Shown here piece by piece: positions 46,689-59,904 of a stretch of DNA of 64,000 nt. The notes beneath the pieces were generated by a model. It made no database searches and had not been told where the DNA came from. It worked only from the letters and a program-made list of their open reading frames with translations. A program made the translations under genes and the position numbers. How positions within the stretch are numbered: the first letter of the stretch is position 1; every line of letters begins with the position of its first letter. The stretch is from Undaria pinnatifida (lineage: Eukaryota; Sar; Phaeophyceae; Laminariales; Alariaceae): the NCBI GenBank assembly GCA_012845835.1, contig JABAKD010000019.1:4047494-4111493 (forward strand), written 5' to 3'.

Positions 46689-46944
46689 GACGCGCGCTAC
46701 GATAATAGAAGTAGCACTTTTCGTCGCAAAAACAAATCTGAATGACGGGGCTCAATATCCGAAAATCGTCGGAAATAACCCAATACTTCGCACGATTCCC
46801 GTCGTGTACCTAGGCCATGGGATTTGTTCATCCGGTAAGCAGATTTTGTTCATCTCCCATATCAGGTTTTACCTTAGAGAGGTCTTAAGCTCCCAAATTG
46901 AGGAACCTCAGAAAAAAAGTGGTGCACGTGCGTCTATCGTAGCA
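46689..46944 (+). mobile_element. MITE family A copy in the beta-helix gene's upstream flank
   Basis: The ends GACGCGCGCTACGATAATAG and CGTCTATCGTAGCA and the landmarks AAAATCGTCGGAAATAACCC, GTACCTAGGCCATGGGATTTG and CCTTAGAGAGGTCTTAAGCTC identify it. It lies about 170 bp upstream of the beta-helix exon, so it may sit in that gene's first intron or promoter. Confidence 0.75.
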
Positions 46945-49310
46945 AAAATCCTGAAAAGAAGAAAAAAAAAAAAGTGTGCGACTTCGGCGCTGGGCCAGCC
47001 TGTTGTAAAGTCTTTTGTTGTTCGTGTTTTCTCGCGTCTGGTATCTGTTTTGCGTTATTCCTGGAGTGTTACTACTATTCACAAGGCAATATCGCGGGTT
47101 TGGTCACGATATTGTGCATTTAAACCAAAAGTACAGTTTTTTTTCTGTGCTCGTGGCTATGGAGGCATAATGCACCGCATCGCTCACTCCAGGACACTAC
47201 CGCGTGCACTTCCCACTCCAATATTTAGTAGGCGCAGAAATAGTTACCCAAGCAAATTTTGAGCAAAGTATTCTGAAATTTAGAGTAAGACCAGTAACCG
47301 ATACTTGAAAAATACCGATACGTATCATGGTATTCCTTGTGCGTGATCAATCTAGAAACACAACATGCAGAGCACCGCATTAGAGGAAACAACTGTCCGA
47401 ACCGAGATGACGGACTCCCCCTTGCCCGTTAATTCGTACAATTTAATTTGACGAACTCGGGAGATGAAGCATCAAACGCCAGGGCGTTAATATTAATTAA
47501 TAAATGTTCGACACCATCTATATGGGATTGGGTCTCCTCTGACTACGTTACTAGAAGCGTGGTGCGATTACGCTTGCAATATTTACATGACGAAGAAGAT
47601 GGATATCTGTAAGGCGACGGCCTCATCTACAAAGCGGTGTGTTCGATGGCTTTCAAACCTCCAATCACCGAGTCGCCGGCTCTTGATCTGATTAGCATGG
47701 ACGAGCAGGACGTGCGTCCCCTGTACAGTTCGCTGCACTACGCCTGGTTAAGATACGACACTGGACGAGGTGAAGTACTTCACCGGTTTGAGGGCCAACC
47801 GCATGGCGGGTTGGGTCTGATGGTGTTCCGGCTAAACTCCCGGACCGTCTGGTCGGCCGGGGAAACTCGAATAGCGTTGGGATGTTTTACGAGATCATTG
47901 AGGCGGAGTGTACGGGAGGGGGCATGCCGCAACACAATGGAAAGATGCAACAACCAAAAGGTGATGTACATGATAGGGAGGAGTGTGGTAGCCTTCGTGG
48001 CATCTCTCTCGCGGTGCGTTCTTCAAGGTACTCCCCAACGTCAATGCCAACCACATCAGTGACTGCTGCGATCCCTGAGGCAACCTGGCGAGGAATGAGG
48101 GAGCTTCCCGGCACATGTGCCATACCGAAACGAAAGCTCTGCTATCCGAATCAAGCTGTGGAGGTTGCCCTAGCGCGCTTTGGTGTGCCACCGGGGTCGA
48201 CAATGCTCATCATCCACTGCCGAAACTACCACGGAATGCGAGCATGTACCTGCGGTTTGATGTTTGTGACTGAGCTGGAGTATGTTCGACGTGGAGCAGG
48301 GTTTCGGCAAGGGGGTGCTCTCGCGCAACCTTTCTTCAAAACGGTTTTCACGCCGGGTTCCACGCGCAGCCGATAAATGACTTCGTCGACCGATGTAGTC
48401 ATCATGGTCACTATGTCGCAACTCCAACGAAAGATATATTCTGGGGGAAGGGTGGACATGACCCGAGCCGAGACGTTGGACCAGCTGGAGTAAGAGGGGG
48501 GGGATAAATTTGCTGTGGGGAACGGTGTATGTTCATGACCCGGGCACCGTACGATCTCCACGAGGCCAGAGAAGGAAGATGAAGGTATCTATTGATGCTT
48601 ATGTGGCGCTCGGACTCACGGTGTCTCAGGCTAACCCTGGTATAACGTGCCGACAAACGACAGGTCGGGGCGCAGGTGTCGATCTCCGTCCGTGCGGTCT
48701 GGCCAGGCATCCAAACAACGATCACTATTTTGTGAATTTTACGGGGCTGTTAGATCAAAAGGCGACCTCAGTATAGACTTGATGCACCCGTCTACAGATG
48801 CATTTTTTGTGCTTCCGGAGGCATAGGATGGAAATCAATGACCACCAGGGTTTGTGCATGCCTTTGAAGTGGCGACTGCTCACGGAGCACTCAACACGTG
48901 GCGCGTGGCCGGTATAGCATGGTCTTAGGAATCCTGTCGCTCTCCAATTTCCCCTTGTAGCTATACTGCACCCCTCTGTGCACGACGCACTTGCAAATAA
49001 TAACGTGCACGACTCGAACCGCCTCCAGAACCACACACCCAAAAACCCATTTCAACACTTGAAACGGGAGCGCAAACACCACCGCATAAGACAATCGCAC
49101 CAGGCCACATAGTACGCGCAAAGGCAGACAACACAGCAGACACGCAGACCCCACAGCAGGCATGTCCTTGATGGATTTTGCCGGGGTAATGGTCGTGCAT
49201 TCATGGAGTGACAGCAGTGCCGTCGATGTAGAGAGGATGCCTACACGTATATGGCCAATTATACCGCAGGCGGTACGTGTGTTTGCCCTCTTATTCCAAT
49301 TTTACACGCG
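46945..49310. other. Gene-poor stretch; two weak overlapping frames
   Basis: Plus-strand frames at 47637-48062 (141 residues) and 47882-48376 (164 residues) have partly protein-like composition but no family I recognise. Nothing else is supported. Confidence 0.25.
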
Positions 49311-49317
49311 ATAAGTT

Positions 49318-49440
49318 GTTGTCATTGTTGTTGTTCTCACATTAACTCGCATAATCAAGTCCGTCCGCATGGTCACAGGACAGGCTCCAGTCACTCTGGA
49401 GCTGAGGAATACCCCAGGGAAAAACACAAACAACCCAATG
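49318..49440 (+). repeat. Dispersed repeat, arm-like copy
   Basis: This segment shares TCACATTAACTCGCATAAT, CAAGTCCGT, GGTCACAGGACAGGCTCCAG and GAGCTGAGGAATACCCCAGGG with the two arms of the inverted repeat at 50521-52087. It is followed at once by a CACACG run and then the TTG microsatellite. Confidence 0.75.
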
Positions 49441-49483
49441 CGTACACGCACACACGCACACACGCACACACGCACACAATGTT

Positions 49484-49850
<367 letters not shown>

Positions 49851-50520
49851 CGTTAAGTTATCGATGTGTGGTGCCGACATGATGAAGCACTCGAAAATAG
49901 GAGTGCTCGCGTACTCGTTAGCGCGTACGACACGTACTCGAGGAGTACAATCGTAGCCGTACGTAAAAGGAAGGGGGTAGCATCACCCACACTCGGACTC
50001 GTACGTGTGAAGTGTGATGCTAGTGTGATGCAGTCACTCGTGCGAGGGATGATACCCCGATAGTAAAAATGGGAGGTCTTATCCTACCGTAGCCTTGGAG
50101 TATATTACCACGCAGGGCATAGGGTAGTTGGACATACAACTAACCGTACCACAGAACATTCGACTAAGCACTACCCAACACTGGGACTATTCCATAGCGC
50201 TTCTCGTGTAGGTGTCGGAATATCAGCCGATATCGTATTGTATGTGTCGGAACAAACACTTTAAGATAGACTAGACCTTTAGACTAGACGATATATGTTG
50301 AAAAAACCAAAAATGCATACCTCGTACCCGGTAAAAACTTGTTCCTGCACACCAGGTTACACGAAGTAAGAATACTTGCTCTCTGTTACGACAGAACTCT
50401 TAAGTCGGTTACCCCACTACTCCGTGAACTTGAAGGGCGTGCATATCTCCGTCTCGCAGTTTGTGTCCACATATCTCGTCTCTACTCGAACGAGGCATCG
50501 GGACGGACACTGTTTTTGTT
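49851..50520. other. No recognisable gene
   Basis: A TGATGCTAGTGTGATGC near-repeat lies near 50015. Nothing else is supported. Confidence 0.4.
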
Positions 50521-52087
50521 GGAAGTTGTTCTTGTTGTTATCACATTAACTCGCATATATATAACCAAGTCCGTGGTCACAGGACATGCTCCAGTCACTC
50601 TGTATGGAGCTGAGGAATACCCCAGGGTAAAACACAAAGAAACCCAAAGCGGTGAACGCGCATATCTCGCACCTGGCGAATTTGATGCCTCTACCAAAAA
50701 CATAGTCTATATAAACAAAGTCGGGAGTCAGCCTACGATGTGCCAGGTCCATACTGGTGCATACGTCTCACTACTCCCGCCTGGGAAAACCGACTATACC
50801 GCTTGCCACCCAAGAAAGACTATCACGTGTACATGGCACGTAGTACATTACTACGAATACGAACGACAGACCCTAGTCAGTTGACAAAGAAACAAAGAAA
50901 AGAAAATAATATACGAAAAGGAAAGGAAATAGAAAGGAGAAGAAAGCGAATAAACGAAAAAGGTAAGGAAAGTAAATAAAAGGCAAGAAAAGCAAGAAAA
51001 GACAAGACAAGAAGAGGACGTAAGGAAAAGAAAAGAGAAAAAAAAAATACATACTAGCAGGCACTAGGAACTGACTAAAGACGGCATTAGGCTCATAGAG
51101 GGTATCAAGTGCAACATCAATGGCACTGGGAAGAGAACACAACATGGCGAAGAAGTCAGGGCGGTCTTACGCTATCCCCGTAGGGTGCGCCAGCTAGCCC
51201 GAAGGGTGCGCCAGCTAGCCCGAAGGGTGCGCCAGCTAGCCCGAAGGGTGCGCCAGCTAGCGTTGGGCTGCGAAAGCAACTGAGTTAAATCGAAACACGA
51301 CGCGTATGAAATACGTGGAAGTGTGGTGAGCTAAAGCTTCATTATGCCCCATCCGCCGCAGGATATATAAAAAAATAAAAATAAAAAAGCTATCTTGTGA
51401 CGGCCATAGGAAATTTGATCATGGATTTAAGTTATCACTTTAATGTGAAAACAAACACGTACGAAAATCACAGCAGAAAGCAACCCAAAGGTGTATGGTT
51501 GGAGCTCTCGTAGCAGCAAACAGTAAGGCAAATGTGTGGCCGAGCAATGTGACCCCCTCATTGGGGGAGGCCGCTGGATGTTCAATCCAGATCGTGAGAG
51601 TGAAATTCCCCAGTCGTGCCATGCGATTGTGACCGCCTTTAATCGGGGTACCGCCTTATTCAGACCGCCTAATATGTTGGGGGTTCAGTGGCTTTCTTGT
51701 CTTTTCTTTCCTTTCCTTTATCTTCTTTTGTTTTTTTATTTTTTCAATCGACTCGCGTCTGTCGTGCGTATGCGTAGTGATAGGTACTACGTGTGATGTC
51801 AATATTTACGTGTTTTTTCTTGGGTGGCAAGTTGTATAATCGGTTTTTCCAGGCGCGAGCAGTGAGACGTATGCACCAGTATGGACCTGGCACATCGTAG
51901 GCTGACTCAGAATTTCACTTTGTATATGTTTCTGGTGGAGGCATGAGTCGCGTCAGCTGTGATATATGCGTGCACTACCTTGGGCTTTTGTTTTTTTCCC
52001 TGGTGTATTCCTCAGCTCCAGCGTGACTGGAGCCTGTCCTGTGACCACGGACTTGATTGTGCGAGTTAATGTTAAAACAACAACTGT
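50521..52087. mobile_element. Inverted-repeat element of about 1.57 kb
   Basis: The left arm (about 50521-50885) and right arm (about 51745-52087) are inverted copies. Paired landmarks are CACATTAACTCGCA, AAGTCCGTGGTCACAGGACA, GCTGAGGAATACCC, ATGTGCCAGGTCCATACTGG and GTGCATACGTCTCACT. Arm identity is perhaps 80-85% by eye. The interior of about 860 bp has a purine-rich stretch, a 21-bp tandem repeat and no protein-coding frame. A separate arm-like copy sits at 49318-49440. It is a non-autonomous large-arm element or an inverted duplication; I could not define target duplications. Confidence 0.65.
51180..51262 (+). repeat. 21-bp tandem repeat, about four units
   Basis: The unit GAAGGGTGCGCCAGCTAGCCC is repeated about four times without change. 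The inverted relative of this segment at 55150-55200 has a single unit, so the expansion is local and recent. Confidence 0.9.
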
Positions 52088-55059
52088 CTTTTCGTTGCAA
52101 CACTCTTAGGTGTGGCGCTGTCTTGCATATTTTTCGCCCCGTGTATTCCTTACAGTTGTATAATTCGTGGCAAAATACCGTTGCTGTATTTGCAATATGA
52201 ATCTCAGACTAGTACTGCTGTATTTATTGTGACTACATTAATAGCCCCTCTCTCTAGAGGCATCGGCACGGGGACCCCGGTTGTGCTGCATGTAGATGGG
52301 TGGAAATATCAGTTCAAGGTGAACAACACACACGCTGGAGTAGTAGGAAGATAATATACGAAGTAAAATAAAAAATCAACGAGAAAAAAAGAGACGACTC
52401 CAGAGTACCAGAGACACTATGCGTCAGGTTAGCAGTCGACTACGCGCTGCAGAAGTCGCTCAACTTGAGCGCCCACTGCAAGAACATTCAAGGAGATTGG
52501 TCCACGTCAAGTACACCTGGCGTCAACCACTGGCGTGCCTGGCCATAATCAACATTGTGTGATGTGCGCCAAGCACAACAGCAGTACCACGCCGCCAATC
52601 AATGCTGAATGTTTGTGGTTTGGGCTGCCGATGATGACTTGTGGGCAATGGCGAGACCTGGTTTACTGCATCTGATCAAAATCTGGTCCGAGTCTGTGTG
52701 CGATATTTTGATATTTTAACCCGTAACTGCGGTGTGTGTGTGTGTGTTCTTCACATTAAACCGTTCTTCTACTCGTCGACATCCAGCACACCCAGTGTAC
52801 GTGGACTGATTCTTCACCCTAGAAAGATCAGCTCTGTGGTCACAATAGGGGTCCCTGAATGGATAACGCGCTGCTGTGCCAGACCAACACGGCCGCCTTA
52901 TTGCGGGAAGACGCCATACTCGTTCAAGATAATTGGTGCCTAATTCCCCAGTGGCGCACGGCCATTTTGGCCGCCTTACACCGGGATGCTGCATTACCCA
53001 GACAGCCTCAATCGGAACATCTATCTACAGATGACCGAAATTCGCCGAGAAATCACAAGGCATTCAATTTGGTATTGCTGGGCTGTATACGATTGAGACT
53101 ATAGAAAATAGCGATGGAGCTCAGCGTCTCATGCAAGTACACCATATATTCTTGAACAACGACGTGCTCCCTCTGGAGCATAATGGCGGGGGTCTGAGAC
53201 CGTACTCTCAATATTTTACTGCTACTGCTATGATACGTAGATGCATCTGCTGACATCCTCCTGGTCGCATAGATAATATATGCGTTCAGAGCGCTCTCCT
53301 CGCTGTCTATATATAGAGTAGAGGGGAGCGGCTCCGGTTGTATTTTGGATTTTACTGTTGAGTCTAGACCATACTTTCGCATACTAAATAAATTGGTTTC
53401 GCCCTCAGAAGCGACGTTATAGTCTAGTCTATATAACAAGCCCCGTGGTCACAGGTGTCTTACCGTCTGCCCCACTATAGACTACACACATATCCTCAAG
53501 AGTATACTAGCTACAGTACTAGGGTATCGCCAAGGGCTCGGTCACACAACCCACCATCGTGCAGTTTCAGTTTCGATGTTAAAGTTGATGTTTTGTTTGC
53601 GTACCGATGTCAAGTGGTGCAGTGTCATCCGTGATTGCTTCACACAACAGAAAAACAGAAATGCTAAAATGACTATCCACACTCGACAACTTAACACGGC
53701 GGTGGTGTCTGTCATCTAAGCAGGATGGGTTCCAGCGTAGAAGGAGTTTTGGACGCGAATACTTCACACGCACAGCATTTGTACGACTGATTATGGAAAT
53801 GCTCACCGGAATGTCACCATCGCGCAGCCACAGCGAGCGATCGTCGGTCAATTTTCACCAATAACACGCTTATGCTGGCAGTTTAGTAGTGGGAGCGGTC
53901 GAGATGCCGTCGACAGAAAGAAGAAGGTTTGCAGTAGAGAGTACACACTTGGCTGTGTGTATTTGTTGAAGGTGTGAGAGATGAGGGTCTCCCTATTTTT
54001 GTTTGGCTCTGCACTCCGCGTGGGGGTTATATTGTTTTTTCTTTTCTTTGCTTTTCTTGTCCTCCGGCGGACCCTGGCGGATGGGAGAAAGCAAATATGT
54101 TCATTAATTTATCCTGTGGTGTGGCAACCTGGACCTAACTCAACTGTGATCACAATCCGGCTCTACAGAGAGTAGTGTAGAAACTGGCGTACATTTCTGT
54201 TCCCGTGGAAATTTGGCAGTGCGAGACCGTCCCTACCGGCTGTACCCATTTACTCCTGTTGTTACATACAGAAGTAAGCTTGAGCTGTCGTGGTATACGG
54301 ATGCATGCGTGAGTATGGCGACCGAACTTGATCACTTGGGACCAGGTGCGGTGGAGATAACCTCCCGTCAAATCATCCCTCTAGGTATTTAGTGTGGGGA
54401 CTTTCGCAGGCTCTCCCACTAGCAATGTAAAATGCCCTTGCCATATGAAGAAACAGCCTTTCTTTTTTTTTCCGCGGCAACTTTCTCGCTGTATCTCACT
54501 CGTTCCAGAATAACAGGTCGGTGAAATTACGAGTACATGTTTGCTATTTTCCCTCATGAACGGCTACGAAATGAAAGGACGTCCACGTGTTGTGTTACTA
54601 CCAAAGTTATTACATAAAAAGTGTAGACTATACACTCCAGATATGAGATCGAAGATTTCGTCTAAACTCATCTTTGCAAGCTGTGCGTGATATCTCGATC
54701 GCGCGTATTACCAGGATATATACCACCATGTAGTCTACATGCACAACGGTACAGCGACCAGAACCTGATACGTAACGTATATTCTCCATACGTTATACCT
54801 TCAAGTTGCCAATGACGCGTGCTAAGATAGAGAGAGGTACTCGTATTAATAGCATGTTATGCCATAGACTAATATGTACCGGCATGTATGTTCTCATCCG
54901 ATGACGGGGTAAATCTTTATTTTGGAGCCCCGTGCAGCTTGCCTTGCCTCGCTACACCCCCCTGCTGGCGAATCTATACGTGGTAGTACGTATTATTTTC
55001 ACCCGCTGGCTTTAATTCCTTTTTTTCAAGTTTTATCTATGTTTTCTTTTTTTTCTCTT
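52088..55059. other. Repeat-derived, gene-poor stretch
   Basis: Pieces of the surrounding repeats recur: GTGGTCACA near 52835 and 53441, GGCCGCCTTA twice near 52890 and 52970, and at 53981-54300 a segment ending GTCGTGGTATACGGATGCATG that resembles 55255-55290. Open frames are short and none is recognised. Confidence 0.35.
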
Positions 55060-55227
55060 CTTTTTTTTTATCCTCCGGCGGATGGGGAAAAATAAAGCTT
55101 TAGCTCACCACACTTCCACGTATTTTCATACGCGTCGTGTGTCGATTTAACTCAGTTGCTTTCGCAGCCCAACGCTAGCTGGCGCACCCTTCGGGTCCCA
55201 TTGAAGGTATAGCGTAAGCTGTCCCTA
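55060..55227 (-). repeat. Inverted copy of the 51163-51375 segment
   Basis: Read on the minus strand it matches 51163-51375: CTTACGCTAT, GGGTGCGCCAGCTAGCGTTGG, GCTGCGAAAGCAACTGAGTTAAATCG and GTGGAAGTGTGGTGAGCTAAAGC. The two segments lie about 3.7 kb apart in opposite orientation. Confidence 0.85.
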
Positions 55228-56864
55228 TCAGTGGTCTTCGTTACAACCCCGGCAGCGCAAGCTGCCGTTGTATACGGATGCGTGTGTATGTCGACCCGGC
55301 CTGTTTTCTAATTTATTAGCTGAAGGGGCCCGCGGATTTGGATAGCAAACACCTACATCAACAACTCCCGTAACAGGTGACTACCCCCCCCCCCAAAGCT
55401 GCGAGGGGCCGGGAAAAGGCCTTTTCCACAGATTTTATTGATTTCTTGTTTGACCACAGGCGTCATCAATCGTTGGTCGAGATTGGCAAGTGTTACCGAA
55501 ATATTAGTACCGCAGCAAGATGGTCTATCCATGTATAGATGCCTCGTCCAAATACGGCATCCAAGTCGTTCCAGCGGCAAATTTAACACACAAAAGCATC
55601 GACTCACAAAAGTGTTTGACTGCTCCTGCTGTTGTAGTAGCTGCGGGAAACGTTTCATCGCTTGCTGCTGTGGTGCCACGATTCGCATTTATATCTACGT
55701 ATGCGACCAAGGATTGTGCTTCACCTCGACCGCAAAGTGTGAAATTAAAGGTGGGGGACACAGAGTGCCCCCTGCAGGTCTGCCAATTGAGCAGGTCCTC
55801 GGAGAGTACTCACTTTCGTTCCTTCGTAGAGATGTAGCTTTATTCGTTTCCACCAGAGCCCGGGATAGCTTCTGAGATCGGAGGCGCGTGCCTCCGTTCT
55901 AATTCCTAACTTCCCCGAATATAAACCGCCAACCTTATCATACGAAACCCATCCAAATGATCTCAAATTCGGATACCTGCAGGCCTTTCGAGGCCGTATC
56001 TTAACACTAGCCCACCCTGATGAGTCGCATATGCAGAAACATGGGAGATTCGGGGAAACTCCGGTTCTACGAACTAGACCATGAGTCGAAGATGCGGCTC
56101 CTCAAACCCCACTCCCACACCTCTAACCGTCTGGCTATGGAGCCAGGAACACGCAAAGAAAAGCAGTAGAAAGAAAAGCAGACCCTACAGCAAGGCAATA
56201 GTCACCCATCAAAAACCTGCCGCATGCCGCCGGTGTGGCGGGGGGGGCAGAAAAGGCTCTAGAACCTGCCGCATGCCGCCGGTGTGGCGGGGGGGGCAGT
56301 AAAGGCTCTGCGGTAAACCAACCACAGAAAAAGTACTATGGCGAGGCGAGCCCTCGTCGATATGGAGGGGAACACAGGCGCTAACACAAGGGAGAAGTCA
56401 TGCGAAAAACCTCCCGCGGGCCATCGGCAAGGCGGGGGGTTAGACGAGGGAACGACGAATACCCGGGATGGAAGTTGTCAACACTTACAGCCCCGCTAGG
56501 GGAGGAAGTGTTTAGACGACAAAAAAAAAACAAAGCAGAACAAATACAACACACACAACATAAAAGAAGACACACAGACCCGTACACTGGTCGCCCCCCC
56601 GGCTCTGGGTTGAGGAGGGCGTCGGCAGGGCGAAATTGAACAACAACAAAACGGCGACAGCCCTGCGCCTCAGATAGCGGCGTTTTACCCGAACCCTGAC
56701 CCGGCACTGAGCAGGGGGTTCGGCAGGACAAAAAAAAAATGGAAATAACCGCCCGAAAACTCGATGAAGACCCTCAGGACACTACGAACGACCCAAAGAC
56801 AAAGACGCAAAACTCATACCTCAAAAAAATGAAGAACTATCGAGAAGCGGTGGTGGCTTGGAAG
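55228..56864. other. No firm gene; possible chromovirus 3' flank
   Basis: Overlapping open frames near 55438-55875 on both strands have mixed composition, and I could not choose one. The stretch lies downstream of the Ty3/gypsy element in its reading direction, so an LTR may lie here, but no pair of LTRs can be compared within the window. An A-run lies near 56521. Confidence 0.25.
56213..56310 (+). repeat. 49-bp tandem duplication
   Basis: The unit AACCTGCCGCATGCCGCCGG...AAAGGCTCT occurs twice in direct adjacency with a single difference. Confidence 0.9.
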
Positions 56865-57806
56865 TCAACTGGCCACGGCCGCGCCTCGAGATTCGTCTAC
56901 GTTACGTTGGATTCCCCGAGCAAACGCACTGGCGATGTGAACTTGCAAGCACCAAGAGCCTCGTACGGCTCCCGTAGAAGTCGTGTAGCGCACCGGGGGA
57001 AGAGGGAGTTTAATCGGTCCCGGGTCGTCCAGAAAGCGGACCAGGTATACCTTGTCCTCGGTAGTGCTCGCGCTGATTTTTCCTAGCCACCATAAACCAT
57101 CGTCTTCCTTGTACCAAAAGTGGGCTCCCTTAGGGATTACTGTGTCGTGGTAGCGACGGCGCCAATCGGTGCGGGGAACACAGGCGTAGCCCGGCGCTAG
57201 GAAACGTTCCCCGTTGTTGCGGGAGAGCTCACGCTGTGCCGCCCCGATCCGCATTCGGCGGTAAAGGTGGTTGGTTTGGCGGTGCTGGTCCGGGGTTCCG
57301 GCCCAATAACGCAAGATGTGGGAGCGGGAGAGGTGGAGGTCCATTTCCCGCTCCCAGGACGGTTCGGAGAGTCCCGCCCAATGCGTCTTGTATAGCACCG
57401 CGATGACACCACCTCGCCCCCGTGCCGACTGATGACCAGTGATCTGCTCCACCTCCAGCCGTTGGAGGGGAGTCGAAACGTCGTCTTGAGTGACGTGGTA
57501 CGGCGGGGACTTCTTGGAGAATTTGTTGAGCACATACTGTGTCAGCCCCGCCGGTAGGTATTTGGGCATGTCCCCGCTGTCGTGGGGGTTGGCGCAGGGT
57601 TTGCAGCGCTCGATGGCCACACGCCGACGAGCGTCCGAACCAGGCAGGTCGGAAGGGAGATCCAAATAAAGGAGGTTGCTCCCGAGCGGCGAGCCGTCCG
57701 GGGTCTCGGCGGCGGAGCAGGGACCGACGGCCAAGACCTTGTATGGGCCCGTCCAGTTAAGCGCGAGTTTGGCCTTGAGTACCTTGGCGTCGGTATTCGC
57801 CTTCAC
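56865..57806 (-). pseudogene. Chromodomain and integrase tail of the chromovirus
   Basis: The front part has the integrase carboxy-terminal fold typical of Ty3 elements (KLALNWTGPYKVLAVGP then RVAIERCKP). It is followed by a chromodomain: VEQITGHQSARGRGG, a VLYKTHWAGLSEPSWERE core with the aromatic W-x-G-x2-x-P-x-WE signature, and a final helix. In chromoviruses this domain can direct insertion to histone-marked chromatin. A further tail contains GAHFWYKEDDGLWWLGKI, a Tudor-like sequence that could read chromatin or be an extra small beta-barrel. Confidence 0.8.
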
Positions 57807-58055
57807 ACCCTGGCGGATGGTAGAGGCAGTTAAGCGCGAGTTTGGCCTTGACTACCTTGGCGTCGGTATTCGCCTTCACACCCTGGCGGATGGTAGAGGC
57901 AGTTAAGCGCGAGTTTGGCCTTGACTACCTTGGCGTCGGTATTCGCCTTCACACCCTGGCGGATGGTAGAGGCAGAATTGTATACCCATGCCCAAACACC
58001 CACAGTGAAGTTAGGTGCTGGACGCAGCGCGTTGGCGAGGGCGGAGTTTCTGCGG

Positions 58056-59243
58056 TTAACACGGGAAACGGTGAGGGCGTGGTGTACGCGGACAATTTCG
58101 TTCGCGCGCTTTTGCCCGGTCGGTGGCCAAGTCGCAATAGGCCAGGTGGTCACGGGCCAGACTCTGGTGTCCCACGACACCTTTGCGGTCGAAAATCGTC
58201 AGGGGGAGCCGTGGGAGTCTGCCCATGTGGACCTCGTTGGGCGCCAAACCCGTCGCCGCGCTGACAGAGTTGTTGTAAGCGAATTCGACGTGGGGCAGAT
58301 GCAAGTCCCAGTCGTCTTGTCGCTCGTTGACGACCATAGCCAGCATTTGTGCCTTAGTGTGATTTACCCGCCCAACGCCCCCGTTACAGTTGGCAAGGTA
58401 GGAGCTTGTAGCAAGCTTGTGTACACCTAACAGCTGATATACAGCTTGTGAAAGCTTGGAGCAGAACTGTAGTCCGTTGTCCGAGAGTATGGTGCGCGGG
58501 CACCCCCACAAGGGGATGTATTGGTTCACCATGATATTGGCTGTACCTTCCGCGGTGAACTCATCGGCAGTGACGGGGAATATGTCGGCTCAGCGACTGA
58601 AGCGATCGGTGAACAGCAGGATGTAGGTGTTGCCTCGTGGTGTGACCGGAAGGGGGCCGAAGTAGTCAACACTGACGGCGATACCTGGACCTTCCGGCAG
58701 AGGCATTGTGATGATGGGCCAGCGGACAGTCAGCCGTGGGTTTTTCCGCGCTTGGCACTTCAAGCAGTGGCGAAGCCACCATCGGGTGCACACACTCATG
58801 CCAATCCACCAATAAAAACGTTCCAGCACGCGCAACGTGCGCGTGGTGCCAAGGTGGCAGGAGGCCGTCGAGTGGCAAGCTTGCATGATCCAAGGGCGCA
58901 TGAGAAGGGAAACGTAGATGCGAACTGGCTCGTCGTTTAGCAAGCAAGCAGCTCGCCCCACAGAGTTCGGTTTGTCAGAGCTTGTTGGCGGGAGTGTAGG
59001 GTTACGGACGAGTAGGACAAAGTCGTCGTCGGTTGTATGTAGTCGACCCTTACCCGCCAGCTCCTGGATGTCTGAGAGGGAGGGACGCTTGCGCGAGAGG
59101 TAGCACGCCAAAAAGTCGGGCGGCAGGACCGATGGCCGGCCGATAGAAATGTAACGCATCATGGCGTGGCACGTCGGCTCAGCGTGTTGCTCTCGCTTCC
59201 AATTGCCATGTGAGTAACGTGCGACGGAATCAGCGAAACGCAA
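58056..59243 (-). pseudogene. Integrase zinc-binding and catalytic parts of the chromovirus
   Basis: The zinc-binding HHCC region is seen in MQACHSTASCHLGTTRTL and HCLKCQARK. The catalytic core starts in ISVDYFGPLPVT-like sequence (VSVDYFGPLPVTPRGNTYIL) and continues in a block with ILSDNGLQF and a later EFAYNNSVSAATGLAPNEV region. These are the hallmark segments of Ty3/gypsy integrases. The copy is broken. Confidence 0.85.
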
Positions 59244-59904
59244 TTAAGCAGCGTTGCGAAGGGCGTCCGCCCTTGTATATGCGGTCGGCGTGCCACCAGG
59301 AGAAGGCGTGAGCCGTAAGAGAGGAGTTCCCATATAGGCTCTGCGTGGTCGCGGTCCGACGGTAGTGGCACCGTGCGGACCGGCGAGTCGACAAGAGCAG
59401 GGGTCGCGGCGGCGACGGGGTCGGCTGCGGCCGTGGAACTCGCGACGGGGTTGTACTTCGTCCGCAAGATGGCCGAGGGGCCCCGCCGGGCCCGAATCCA
59501 TAATCTACAGCGGGGGTGCATTACCCGTTGTTATCGCTGTTCGTCGGCGCGTCGTCGACGACGGAGGAGCTGGAGTGCCAAACATGGCGGAGACGGACAC
59601 AGTCGAACCGGTGGTCGCGGCAGGGGCCGTCTCCTGTAAAGAACTCCGGGATAGATAAGTCGGCTGTGCGATGGGCGTCGCTGCAGCCAGGGCTTCTGCG
59701 GAGCCCGTGCCGCCCTCGATGGGTACGGCAAAAACCGAAGCGAAAACAGTGTCGGCGGCAGGTGAAATCGACCCGCGGCCGGTACAGCCTTCGGTAGTGG
59801 CGACGGAGGCAGAAACACGAGCGACGAATCTCCCCGGGGAAACAGAAAGGCCGTCAATCCTTATACTTGGCTCGTGTGTGCGAAAATCGTGAAACGCGGT
59901 AGAG

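Noticed and set aside
51537-51612. tRNA-like stretch beginning GTGTGGCCGAG with a hairpin CTGGATGTTCAATCCAG
   Set aside because: The loop lacks the invariant T before the anticodon, and no matching acceptor stem or T-arm could be paired.
55438-55875. Overlapping frames on both strands that might be gag-like
   Set aside because: No zinc knuckle or other motif, and no frame could be preferred.
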